This document shows positions 9,901 to 20,900 of a stretch of 64,000 nucleotides of DNA, piece by piece. Under the pieces are notes generated by a model, which worked only from the letters and a program-made list of their open reading frames with translations, was not told where the DNA came from and did not search any database. A program made the position numbers and the translations under genes. Origin of the DNA: Chromobotia macracanthus (Eukaryota > Chordata > Actinopteri > Cypriniformes > Botiidae); NCBI GenBank assembly GCA_036877525.1, contig JAZGTH010000009.1, positions 1,898,501-1,962,500 on the forward strand, given 5' to 3'. The number at the start of each line of letters is the position of its first letter. The first letter of the stretch is position 1.

Positions 9901-12900
9901 ATCATTAAAGATGTCCTTATGACTCGTGCACGATCTACTGAAGCTCCACAAAGCTAAAATAACTCTCTCCTCTCTGCTGAGCTGCTCTTTTCATCTAAAT
10001 GACTGTCCACTTCATAGAACAGACTGAATGATTTGTTACATGAATAATTTCTGGTGGTCTTGAAATTCTGATCCAGTCACAACGTTTCTCTAAAGAGCTG
10101 TGTAAAAATGTTTTTTGCACTTGTTTTCCACAGAATAAATATAGAAATACAGGAACATGAGGGTGAGTAAATAATGAAGGAGCTGGTGTTTTTGTGAAAG
10201 TTGTTTTTTTAATGTTTGAATTAAAAAATGCGATCTCTAATGATCCTCAACCAAAGCAGCATTTCAAAGCAGCGACGTGAATTCCTTCCACCTGCTGTGT
10301 ATCAGTTTAGGAGGCGGGACGTTTCTGGGTCTGTGCTGCTTGCTGACTGGCTGCGAGACGTTTGAGGAGGCTTTGGAGATGGCAGCTAAAGGAGACAGCA
10401 CAAACGTGGACAAACTAGTGAAGGACATTTACGGTGGTGATTACGAACGCTTCGGTCTCCAGGGCTCTGCTGTTGCATCCAGGTACGGACAGTTTTGCCT
10501 GTATTTTTCACAAACAACATGTTTGTGATAAAGTTAGTTATATTTTATCCTTGTAATTTGAATCCTTTAGTTTCGGTCACATGATGAGCAAGGAGAAACG
10601 TGAGAGCATAAGTAAAGAGGACCTGGCCAGAGCCACGCTGGTCACCATCACTAACAACATTGGCTCCATTGCCCGCATGTGTGCAGTGAATGAGGTTTGA
10701 GAATGTTTTCATCATATAACTCACATTTGTTTTATGCTGGAACAGATGATATCAGAGATGGCGTGAGCTTTGTGTGCTGTGAGCTTCTTTACAGTGTTGC
10801 CTTGTATAACGGAGATCAAGCAGCATTGTACAGGGCTATCACAGCACACTGAACAGACACCAGATGGACTCTAGGAAGAACTGTACCCACACATCTACAC
10901 AATCTGTTCTATGTTGCATGTTTTCTAATTAAAGAACTTGTGTAATGGTCATTAGTTCAGACTGAGATGTTCCTAACCCCACAGTTTTCTGACTTAGAGC
11001 TGCAAACTGTATTTGTATTGGGTAAAAAATGAACACAAATCAATCATTGAGCAAGTACATAATAGATCAGTGTTCCACACTGTCTCCTAACCTTATCCTG
11101 ATTCGCAACGGAAGTTTATAATAATGATTTATAATTTGAGCTGTCAGTTTGACTTTAACATATGTAATGAAAAGTATGTAAAGTAACCTGCAATTTTATG
11201 TTTGTTTTATGCACTGACACCTAGTTTTCAGTTACTGATGAGTAATTTACAACCCCAAAATCAGAAAAAGTTGCGACAGTATGGAAAACACAAATAAAAA
11301 AAGAAAGTAGTGATTTCTAAATTTACTTTGACTTGTATTTCATTGCAGACAATACAACAGCACATTATTTAATGTGTTCCTCATGATTTTTATTGCTTTT
11401 TCTTCAAAAAAACAAAATTCCTATTTTGGTTCTTGCAACACATTTCAAAAAAAGTTGTAACAGGAGCAATTTAGGGCTAGTAATCAGGTAAATTGGTTAA
11501 ATAATGATGTGATTTGAAACAGGTGATGTCAACAGGTGATTGTAATTATGATTTGGTACAAAAGCAGCATCCAAGGAAGGTCTGGTCCTTTAAGAGCAAA
11601 GATGGGCCGAGGATCGCCAGTTTGCCAACAAATACATGAGAAAATTATTGAAATGTTTAAAAACAATGTTCCTCAAAGAAAGTTAGGAAGACATTTGGTT
11701 ATTTCACCTTCAACAGTGCATAACATAATTAAAAGATTCAAGGAATGTGGAGGAATTTCAGTGCGTAAAGGACAAGGGCGCAACCCTAAGTTTAACACCC
11801 TTGCTCTCGGATCCCTCAGGCGTCACTGCATCAAGAATCGTCATTCATCTATAAGCGATATCACCACATGGGCTCAAAACTACTTTGGCAAACCTTTGTC
11901 AAGTACCACAATACGTAGTTACATCCACAAATGCCAGTTAAAACTGTACTGTGCCAAAAGGAAGCCCTATGTTAACAGTGTCCAGAAGCACCGTCGACTT
12001 CTCTGGGCTCGGAGGCATCTGGGATGGACCATCACACAGTGGAAACGTGTACTGTGGTCAGATGAATCAGTATTTCAGGTATTTTTTGGAAGAAATGGAT
12101 GCCGTGTGCTCCGGACCAAAGAAGAAAAGGATCATCCAGACTGTTACCAGCCACAAGTCTAAAAGCCAGGGTCTGTCATGGTATGGGGTTGTGTCAGTGC
12201 CCTTGGTAAAGGTAACTTGCACTTCTGTGATGGCACCATTAATGCTGAAAAGTACATAGTGATTTTGGAGCACAACATGTTGCCTTCAAGAAGACATCTT
12301 TTCCAGGGATGTCCATGCATATTTCAACAAGATAATGCAAAACCACATTCTGCACACATTACAAAGTCCTGGCTGCGGAGGAAGAGGGTACAGGTACTTG
12401 ACTGGCCTGCCTGCAGTCCCGACCTGTCTCCAATAGAGAATGTGTGGTGCATTTTAAAGCGCAAAATGCGACAACGAAGACCCCGTACTGTGGGCACACC
12501 TTAAGACTTGTTTGCAGCAAGAATGAGACAAAATTGCACCTGAAACACTTCTTCACTTGGTGTCTTCAGTCCCTAAACGTCTTAAGTGTTGTGAAAAGGA
12601 ATGGCAACATTACAAAGTGGTAAATGCTTTACTGTTCCAACTTTTTTTGAAATGTGTTGCAAGAACCAAAATAGGAATTGTTTTTTGAAGAAAAAACAAA
12701 AATCATGAGGAACACATTAAATAATGTGCTGTTGTATTGTCTGCAATGAAATACAAGTCAAAGTAAATTTAGAAATCACTTTTTTTGTGTGCGTGTGTGT
12801 TTTCCATACTGTCCCAACTTTTTCTGATTTGGGGTTGTAATTAGCAAGCAAACATGTCAGATAACAGAGTGGTAAACATACAGTGAGGCTACTTCTCTGA

Positions 12901-13915
12901 CTGCTTATGTACCTTGTGGATGTTCATGACTTGTACTAAACGTATTTTTCAAAGGTACTGTTGATTTCCTTGTGTGTTAAATGTTTTAATGTGACAAATT
13001 GCTGAGTATACATCTTTTGTTCCAAAAATACAGGGCGTTAAAGAACAGTGTGTTCCACAAATGTGAAGTTCAACAATATAAATATTTACTTTCACTGTCT
13101 GTTTGTGTTTGTCTTTTAGAAAATTGATCAAGTGGTTTTTGTTGGGAATTTCCTTCGAATAAACACAGTATCCACTAAGCTGCTTGCCTATGCCATGGAC
13201 TTCTGGTCTGCTGGACAACTCAAAGCTCTTTTCTTAGGACATGAAGTAAGTCTGTTGTCTGCTACAGTCTTGTCATGTTTGTCCACGTTAGATACTTTGT
13301 AGTGTTCAGCTGGTAAAATAGCCAAGCAAACTAACCAGCCAGTGTTTGGCATTTTAGCCTGATCAGCATCAGCCACTAACCGAACCTCCTTAACTGACAA
13401 AAATAGAGTGTTAACTTCCCCTAGTGTCAGTTTTACAGTCTAGCTACAACCGTATCAACAGATTTTCTGTTTTTCAAAAATCTGAATTTGGAGTAAATAT
13501 TGTGTAAAATCAATTTCATCAATGTGTGCACATCTTGTGTGCCATCAGTATGTCAGCAGTTCTCCTATAAACATCAGCTTTTTATTGAAAGATCAACAAA
13601 TCAGTTATGGCCTACTGGTTTGTGAGTCAAGCTTGTAATCAAAAGGTTGCTGGTTCGATTCCAGTGCCAGCAGGTAGCAACTGAGATGGCCTTGAGCAAG
13701 GCACCTAACCCCCTGGTTGCTTCCTGGATGCAGCAGTGCTGCCCACTGGGTCATATGGGTTATCATGCCTGATAAATATATCACTTTTTAAATGCCCTCA
13801 CACCAGATAAACTGATCATGTACATCTCATTATGTGCTGTGCTGTTTCACTGCAGGGTTATTTTGGAGCTGTTGGTGCCTTTCTAGAGCTACTGAAGATG
13901 ACTGAAGACTCCTGA
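6931..13915 (+). CDS. pank1: pank1, pantothenate kinase 1 (seven coding exons, 459 aa)
   Basis: Exons: 6931-7216, 8750-9102, 9361-9614, 10306-10482, 10571-10694, 13120-13245, 13856-13915 (TGA 13913). They sum to 1380 nt with consistent phases. The enzyme phosphorylates pantothenate with ATP, the first and rate-limiting step of CoA synthesis; vertebrate PANKs are feedback-inhibited by acyl-CoAs. The N-terminal exon (about 95 residues, Ser/Gly/Asn-rich with a basic RCRMRRRVDSGKKNRP end) is the PANK1-alpha type. The catalytic core starts near residue 102 with the nucleotide loop MDIGGTLVKLVYF. It continues through CATGGGVYKFEEDF (which contains the expected catalytic Glu), GSGVSILAVYSKDDYKRVTG, GGGTFLGLCCLLTG, and ends GYFGAVGAFLELLKM. 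Intron 5 holds mir-107 and a Tc1 element. The start was chosen at 6931 because the two earlier ATGs terminate at once. Confidence 0.95.
7341..7359. repeat. (CAT)n microsatellite
   Basis: Six CAT units in pank1 intron 1. A pentanucleotide AAAAT run follows at about 7493-7523. Confidence 0.8.
7610..7815 (+). promoter_or_regulatory. Candidate second (beta-type) pank1 promoter
   Basis: GC-rich stretch inside pank1 intron 1 with GC boxes (GGGGCGTGGC near 7640, GGGGCGGGGC near 7711) and CCAAT-type motifs (ATTGGTC near 7620, ACCAATGAA near 7684). It lies directly before a short ATG exon that resembles the PANK1-beta first exon. The motifs are visible; promoter activity is inferred. Confidence 0.5.
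7816..7852 (+). CDS. pank1: Candidate alternative first exon of pank1 (beta type)
   Basis: ATG at 7816 opens MKAYDLKKQ. This resembles the short basic PANK1-beta N-terminus (MK....KKQ) known from mammals, where it joins directly to the TFPWFGMDIGG exon. The common exon 2 at 8750 needs one leftover base. A GTGTAA donor after 7852 supplies it and would give MKAYDLKKQVPLS followed by FPWFG. The stronger-looking donor after 7842 (CAG/GTACCT) would break the frame. Exon identity is likely; the exact splice site is uncertain. Confidence 0.5.
9727..10200. repeat. Non-autonomous DNA-element-like repeat with inverted ends (pank1 intron 3)
   Basis: The left end reads GGAATAGTTTGCACAAAAAT and continues TTCATTATTTACATGCAGTACCCTCATG. 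The right end, reversed, reads CTTCATTATTTACTCACCCTCATGTTCCTG. The two ends therefore form long imperfect inverted repeats. A second, shorter member lies at 18813-19095. No coding capacity. Confidence 0.65.
10771..10850 (+). ncRNA. mir107: mir-107 precursor hairpin (pank1 intron 5)
   Basis: The 3p arm at 10819-10841 contains AGCAGCATTGTACAGGGCTA and ends TCA, the miR-107 form (miR-103 ends TGA). The 5p arm at 10782-10804 begins AGCTTCTTTACAGTGTTGCC. The flanks TGTGTGCTGTG and CACAGCACAC pair to close a stem of about 80 nt. It lies 77 bp into the intron after exon 10571-10694, on the same strand as pank1. Vertebrate PANK genes are known hosts of miR-103/107. This family represses mRNAs of lipid, insulin-signalling and Dicer pathways, so host and microRNA are probably co-transcribed. 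Confidence 0.96.
11250..12837 (+). mobile_element. Tc1-like transposon, 1588 bp, inactive
   Basis: The ends are CAACCCCAAAATCAGAAAAA at 11250 and its inverse, finishing CTGATTTGGGGTTG at 12837. Both are flanked by TA (11248-11249 and 12838-12839), the target-site duplication expected for Tc1/mariner insertion. Inverted repeats extend about 210 bp on each side (to about 11461 and from about 12622). The interior holds a broken DD34E transposase. It is inserted in pank1 intron 5 about 400 bp downstream of mir-107, on the same strand. Confidence 0.95.
11602..12623 (+). pseudogene. Tc1-like transposase, broken
   Basis: Starts MGRGSPVCQQIHEKIIEMFK, a paired-type helix-turn-helix (RKLGRHLVISPSTVHNIIKR), then a linker, then the catalytic core. 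The first Asp is in LWSDESVF, the second in FQQDNAKPH, and the Glu in SPIENVW. The second Asp and the Glu are separated by 34 residues (DD34E). It is disrupted by an in-frame TAA at 12160-12162 just before GSVMVWGC, by a frame change near 12490-12500 that brings a TAA, and by a further TGA where the family normally has Trp (near 12527). The reading frame resumes in phase after the first stop, so that lesion is a simple nonsense change. It cannot make active transposase. Confidence 0.92.
13605..13775 (+). repeat. tRNA-derived SINE, type 2
   Basis: TATGGCCTACTGGTTTGTGA and GGTTGCTGGTTCGATTCCAG look like the A and B boxes of a tRNA-derived head. They are followed by CCTTGAGCAAGGCACCTAAC and GCAGTGCTGCCCACTGGGTC, the body typical of a common teleost SINE. 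It lies in pank1 intron 6. A minus-strand relative is at 52215-52440. Confidence 0.75.
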
Positions 13916-16530
13916 GACACTGAGGAAATCCGACCTTCAAACCAGAAGCTGCTGTAAGATTCAGGAAAGCCACATTCCCTGACAAGGAAAAGCCATGTAA
14001 TAATGTGACTGGATTTCCCTTCAGATCATCATAACCTCGGCTTTTCTATTCTGTCGCAAGAGCGAAGCACTCTGTTTTACAGTGTGACGAGACACCTCAT
14101 GCTAACTGTGTCTCATCACCACTGCTATAAATCCAGCATAGCAACAACTTTACCCAGTCCTGTGTACTGATGATCTGATCGGAAAGTGATGTAGGATAAT
14201 TGTAATGCTCATATCCTCCCTTCACTCTTGTGTTAGTTTTATGCAAATAACGTAACAGCTGAAAAGGTTTCATGTCTGTTTGCGGTAGTTTGCTGTATAA
14301 AACTAAGATTATTTATTCCTATGGTCTCTCTCTAAATTAAATCTGTTTGCTTTTTCACAAGGGAGTACCTGCAAATTGTCGCATTCATCCAAAAATAACC
14401 ATGTAACACAAGAACTCTTTAAAAGGTATTTACAAAAGACTTTCCTTGTTCTGACTGTAATTAAGTGACTAAGTATTATTAAGCATTAATTCCTAATTCT
14501 CTAATATAACATCATTTTTAAATGCCAATTGAATTTCAGGAGTTTTTCAGTGAGAAATTATTTTAAAACTTTAAGAGAATTAGAAATGGACTTATCTTTG
14601 TTAGGCCTGTTATGATTAGTTCATTGTTGAGTAGCTGTCAGTTTTAAGATGTTTTTACCTCTTAACTGGTCTGTCTAAAGAACAGAGAACATGCGTCTGA
14701 TCTTACACTGTTTTGGGACAGATTGTCAGTGTTGACTGGAGAACAGTATCTATGTGTCAGAGAATTCTCACTGTTCAGTACACAAGATAATGTAATGCTG
14801 ATAAAGTTTGGGAGGTTGTGATTCTAATATCAATGTTTTACAGGTTTTTATTTCTCTTTGTATATACACTGTAGTATGTTTTTTTTTTTTAACATTTGCA
14901 CAAACCATTATGGAATCACTTATAATATTGTCATTATGCAGAGACGTCTCAGGTTGAGACTCTTGCTTTTCTTACAATTGCCTTCGACCCTCAAACTTTT
15001 TTTAGCTCGGTTGTATCATCTAAGACTGAAAATATTTTGCCTTAGCAACTTTGTCACATATCAACATTAATGGATAAACTCATCCTTTTATAAATGACTG
15101 CTGAAGAGCTGTGTGGTTTACATCGGTACATCAGTTTGTTGGGGCTGACTGTGGATGCTTCAGATTAGAATTAGATCTGTTGTTTGCTTGTGCAAACAAG
15201 TGCAGAAATCAGACATTTCACAGAATCATTTTGATTTTCCCCCCTTCAACCTCTGCGTATCAGCTTTTTTTTATATCAAGCAATTACTGTACATATAGCA
15301 GTTACATATATCCTCATTTGGCCCCAGTGCTGCAAAAATAAATTCAAATACTCCAGCTTGCAGAGTTTGGCTCGCTTCACCTGTGGCCCAATTTATTTTT
15401 TTTATTGACGCTAATCAATGTGAATGCCAGCAAGACCAAAACTTACAAGAGGAAGTAATATTTCCATGTAGAATAATTTGGATGCAGTTTTTATTGGAGG
15501 ATTTACTGTCAAATGTATTTTTGTGATATCATCAGCTACTGTAGCTCAACAGCAGACTGCTGACTTCAAAGTGTCCCCTAGCTGCTCCTAACATAGCAAA
15601 TAGCAAATAAAGCGCACTGCCCCTGTAGTACACAATGCCACCTACAGGATTCGCAGATTGTATGTGCGCTTGATGCTCTCTCTCTCTCTTTCTGTGTCTT
15701 GATATACGTTTAATGTTCTCTGCTCAGTCTCTGTATAATTGCCTTATGCAGTGGGGTGCCATTTAGACTTTGGGTGTCTGGATTATGCACAATGGCACCC
15801 CAAGATCTCTGAGCCACAGCAGTAACTTCCAAGTGTTACAGGGTGCCTTGAACTGATGGTACGAAGGCTTTATCTCCGTTTCCTCTTGTTGTTGCTAATG
15901 CTATTGTATTCATACTTGCAGTATATTTGAGTTTTTTGGTTTTTGACTTTCTGTACATTGTGTTTTACCAGAGCCAATGCAAAGCAGAAGCAACTTCCCA
16001 ACTAACAATTTAAGGTTGTAAGAACAATTCCATAATGTTTCCATGAAGATAACATTTTTGTTAAATGTTATCTTCTAAGAACGTTCAGAAGTTTTTTCAG
16101 ATGTATTAACGTTACTGTTTGGTTATAAATGTTCAAACTTTTTAAAATTCTGTTTTTAAAATGTTTAGATGATCATCCTGTACTGATACGCCACATTAAC
16201 AATCTCAGTTTTATGACATTTGTCTGATGTGTTGTGATCTGAAGAGTATGATAATTCATGCTGAAAAGTCATTTAACTTGAATTCTGTCAGTGTTCAGAA
16301 CCTATGAATCTCGGACCGGTTCAGCACAATATTGTGTGTGTATTTCTATAGATTCAACATTTGATGTTGGTTTGTAAAGGGGCAGCTGATGTATTTATGC
16401 CTCTTAAGGGAAAGCCTTTGCACACTGGCTCTGACTTTTTTTTTTTTTTTTTTTATATCAGTTTTCATTTAAATCATGTGAACCGCTTGCTTCATTTGTC
16501 CATGAACCTGTTTTGTAAATACCTAATAAA
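13916..16530 (+). other. pank1 3' UTR and downstream flank
   Basis: No coding exon is visible after the pank1 stop. Polyadenylation signals AATAAA occur at 15337-15342, 15606-15611 and 16525-16530, so the 3' UTR may be 1.4-2.6 kb with alternative ends. A MITE-like repeat (15996-16180) and a run of about 20 T near 16437 lie inside the longest version. Confidence 0.5.
15996..16180 (+). repeat. AACGTTC-type MITE-like repeat, partial copy 1
   Basis: Begins CCAACTAACAATTTAAGGTT, then GTAAGAAC, AAGAACGTTCAGAAGTTTTT, TTAACGTTACTGTTTGGTTA and TTTTTAAAATGTTTAG. The same motifs in the same order occur in copies at 20385-20700, 59260-59485 and 62700-63020, and reversed at 56108-56325. This copy lacks the 3' half. 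Confidence 0.6.
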
Positions 16531-17519
16531 TGTGTTGATTCGAAAAAAACAGTTTTCTGAGTTCCTGAGAAACTAGTTTAGTTTAGTTTAGCTCCTGCCA
16601 GAATCAAAACTCAAGACACTTTCATACACACAACACAAGCAGGTGAAGATGCAGTAACTGGACTCATTGGGTGCTGTTCTTCACTGTTACTTGTGTAAGC
16701 AGAGTGAATGTGGAGCTGCAGACTTACTGCAGAAAGCGACAGCAGGATGATGGATGATGGACGGGTTGTGCAACTGAATTAAGTGACTCTTTAAATTAGA
16801 CTCAGTGAAAGGGAATATGTGGTGCGTGTTTGCGCAGTTTTAAAATGGTAAGTGTCTTAAGACACTGACTTAAGTTTTCCAAACATCTGGTTTGTTTCAA
16901 CAAACAACGGACGTATATACATGCTTTTAAACTTATTATACATATATTATTATTACTTTTATGTATGCACGTTTTACTTGACCTGTGTAGCCTGTTTATG
17001 CATGTGAAGTCGCTTAAAGCTCTTGTTTTAATGTTTGCAATTTCGAGATCTGAAAACGTGTTTAGGATGCGACTTATTTGATTATTAGGTGAATTCATTT
17101 TACAAATTTGTTTAAATGTACAGATAAATGCAATACTACATAATCTTGCACCTGATGAATGCCTGACTTTTTGCAAGTTGAACAAATTCAACAAGGGAAT
17201 GACAAAATGAGCCAAAACAGTTTTCTGCAAGTACTTGCATGCCACAACCAGACAAGCTCAGTTAGAAAGATGCTGAAGATGTGACTTCTCCTGCAGCCCT
17301 GATGTCTCCAGAAAACACAACTAAATACTCAAATGAGCTGAGTGTCAGGGCCGCGAGTTAATATGACAGCTCATCAGGGTTATGGGCTTTCTCTTAGAAA
17401 CACTTGTGAGGACCTGTTTTAAAGTCACCTCACATTCTGCTGGAAATCAATTGCATGGCCGACTTGCTTTGTAAGACCAAAAGAGCCTTTTTAAAGAGGA
17501 CTATCAACACTAAATCTTC

Positions 17520-17655
17520 CTTTAGCTCTGCTGGTAGCGCGTGCATGCAGGCAACAAGACCAGGGTCATGGGTTCGATTTCCAGGGAATGTGTGGACTAT
17601 TAAAACTCACCTCAGATACACTGTGCAGTTCTTTGGGATAAAGTAACTGTCACAT
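17520..17655 (+). repeat. Degenerate tRNA-derived SINE, type 1
   Basis: TTTAGCTCTGCTGGTAGCGC (A box) and GTCATGGGTTCGATTTCCAG (B box) are followed by a decayed tail, CAGTTCTTTGGGATAAAG. Same family as the copies at 18095, 20220, 21085, 23782 and 57730. Confidence 0.65.
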
Positions 17656-17926
17656 GCTAGAACGTGAATGCTGAACAAACGTCTGTGAGCACCTACAGTA
17701 AACACACATCACACATCTTGTTGGTTAATCATTTCAGCTGAGCTTGTTATTTATTCCTGCTTGTTTTGCTCTGGTCGTCATCTTGTGTTCAGCCGCTGAG
17801 TGGGCTTCACACCTGCAGAAGGACTTCCATGACCATTGTGTGCGGCGGCAGGGAGGTGTGACGTGTGTTTGGCTGCAGGGCTTCTGGAGTTTAAAGGGAA
17901 TTAAAAGTGGTGGCCGGGCAGACTTC

Positions 17927-20900
17927 ATGGTTCAGGAAAAGAAGGGGGGAGTCCTTCCTCCCAATGGCGGCTGGGGATGGGTGATCGTCGCAGGCTGCTT
18001 TGTGGTAACCGTATGCACACGAGCTGTCACGAGGTAAACTTGGCTTTATATAGGACATAACTGAGCGAAACTAGAAGACAATAGACAAGCTCTTTTGTTT
18101 AAGCTGATGTTCCTCTAGCTGAACTTGTTGCAACACAGATCTTAGGTTTGATTCCCAGGAAACTAATGAGATCAAATGCACTGTAAGTCGCTTTGGGTAA
18201 AAGTGTCTGCCAAATGCATACACGGAAATATTAATCATAGATGTGTTGTGTTTCTGGCTATAATTCACGTTTAATTCTAACTTCTGTCTGGGTTTTGACT
18301 GGTAAATTTCCCACGTAGAAAAGCAGTTCACAGGTTAATAATAGCCAAAGGATATTTGTTCTGTTATTTGTCATCACTTGTACACTGTATCCTTCTGTTC
18401 TGGGTTTATTCCTCATACGGGTTTAACGTGTTAAATAGTACGTTAAGAATACATGAACACAGAATGCTGTAATGACTTTATTCCACACTGAGAATTACTG
18501 CGACTGACAGAGTGACAGGAGCCTCTCAGGTCACGTTACATTTGACAGACCCGCCTGCACACATGAAACCATCATGGATACAGAAAACATTGTTTTGTTA
18601 TTCAGCTGTTGGCTGGCAATTACAACTCATAGAACAATCTGTTTTTATTCGTTTTGTTAGTTTTTGACTGCGTTTATTAACACGTTTGTTTGTTCTGTTT
18701 TTATCCGCTATTGTAAATGCCAGTTTTTGCTGCTAGTGTGAACGCAGCTAAAGAGGAACACTTTCTGATCATTTATAGGCATGTTTTTAAATGTCATCTC
18801 ACATGTTTAGATGTGAAGGTACAGTTCACCTACATTCGGTCATCATTTTCTTACCCTCATGTTCCAGACCTGTATCACTCTCCTGTTTCTGTGGGAACCA
18901 AAAATCAGAACAGTCAGCGTTCATTTTCACTTTATTATCTATAATGCCAGTAGAGAGTGACTGAGGCTGTCAGTTTCAAACATCCTGACTTCTGTGTCCT
19001 GGAAGAAAGAAAGTCCATACAGGTTTGAAACTAGATGAGGGTAAAAAAAATTATTGAAAAGTTTGCATTTCTGGGGAAATACTCCTTTATTATTTTTAGG
19101 AAAACAAAGGCTTTTACATTTTGTGATTTACATGTGGTATAATTTCTGTTTTCAGTATATTTATAATGTTGTGGGAAATAACCAGTGATGTATTTTGGCC
19201 TTAGCGCACAATGAATGTGACAAACTTAAACCTTTTAATGAACATTTTAATCCTGTAATTATTAATCATTATGAGATTAACGTTTACTGCCATGCAAGGT
19301 GTGCACCACGAGAACCCGAGGAGCAGGTTGCACTGTGTCCTAGCACACTTGATGTGTGCTGGGACAACATTTCCAGACAAAAGACATGCAGACTGAGAGG
19401 AATAAACAGCTGTCGCCTGACCTCTGAAACAAAGCCCCTTTTGACCCTTTCTGTGGTCTTTGTAGAGATAAGTGGTAATAATCAACCTGAGGAGGAGCGT
19501 TATGAACTCTCGCACTCATCTTAAAGTGCAGTCAGTGGTCCAGGGATGGAAAACTGCCTTTTTAATCTCTCGTTTATATTTATTTTCTGTCACAAGCCTC
19601 TTTGAAAGTGCTTATCATGCATTATACCCGTGAGCCATTGGCTCAGTGTTTTCACACTGATTGTGGAATGATGACTGAAGAACAGCTCCTTATTTTTTTA
19701 ACGGCTGTTGGTCATCTCCGGTCTGTGGTGGAAAACGTGAGAGTTTCAGACTGTGTGCTCTGACCCGGCGACCTGCCTAGTGATCTAGTTGTGTTTGTTC
19801 AGGTGCAGGACAGGGCATTACAGAGCCTCATTACCCTTGTTCCAGACATTCATGTCCAGCACTCACGATCTGCACGGCTGTTCATTATTACAGGCTGTGA
19901 ATGACACTTGGGCCTCTAGAAATGTGCAACCTCAGCACTGGACTTTAAAGCTTGTTGTTATTCTGAAGTATGGCAGTGTAATCCTTAGAAAACAAGCAGT
20001 GTGTGCTTTGTGTTGTGTGTTTGGTACTGTCTGATGAGTTGTGTTTTCACCTCTGTGTTCCAGATGCATCTCCATATTCTTTGTTGAGTTTCAAATGCAC
20101 TTTGTGAGGGATTATTCTGGGACCGCATGGATTCATTCATTAGTGGACTGCACAACTATGCTCTGTGGTATGTAATAATTGCAAATCCAAAGTGACTTAA
20201 GCCAGATAATGGTAAGCCAGATAATATTACCAGGTTGTCCGTGTCAGCTGTTAGTGCCTTGCGCTCGCAACGGTAAGGTCTTTGGTTCAATTCCTAGGGA
20301 ATGTGTGTACTGATAAAAAAAAGGAAAACTTCAGTGTACTAGAAGTTGCTTTGCATAAATCTCTGCTAAATGCACACTCAGCTAACAATTTTCGGTTTAA
20401 TGTTTTTGTATCATTGCCATTAAGTAGCAAAAATGTTAAAAACATTAATTCGAAAGTTTTAGGAACGTTCAAATCGCCAGTTTTTTAGACATTGCATTAA
20501 CGTTATTGCTTGGTTATGAGAACATTATTCAATATTTTGTACTGTTTTTAAAACGTTTCACTAACTACTTAAGAAAAATGTTTTTTGATATACATGATAT
20601 ATAATGTTAGAACAACTTTCTACTGTTACTGCAAGAACTTTTGATGACTTTGAGAGAACGTTAGCCAAGGTTCTGAGAATGTTCCCTGTTAGCCGGCCAT
20701 GTGCCTTTTTTTATACACACAAATGTTTTTCTTGACCTTTTTAAAGTGCGCTCTTCAAATACTCCAACAATGCAAACTATTTATTTAGTTAGTCACTGCC
20801 TCTTGCTTAAAATCTTTTTGACAACGCTAGCTGATTTCTGCTCTGTTCACACATACAGTATCAGAGTTTCTTCCCATCAGAGATAATTCTGTTACATAAG

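Noticed and set aside
12178..12504. Separate gene for the second half of the Tc1 transposase
   Set aside because: It is in the same frame as the upstream part, separated only by TAA at 12160, and carries the D and E of the same DD34E triad. It is one broken gene.
16802..17245. 147-codon minus-strand frame upstream of slc16a12
   Set aside because: Composition is AT-driven and no domain, splice structure or homologue is recognisable. Chance is likely.
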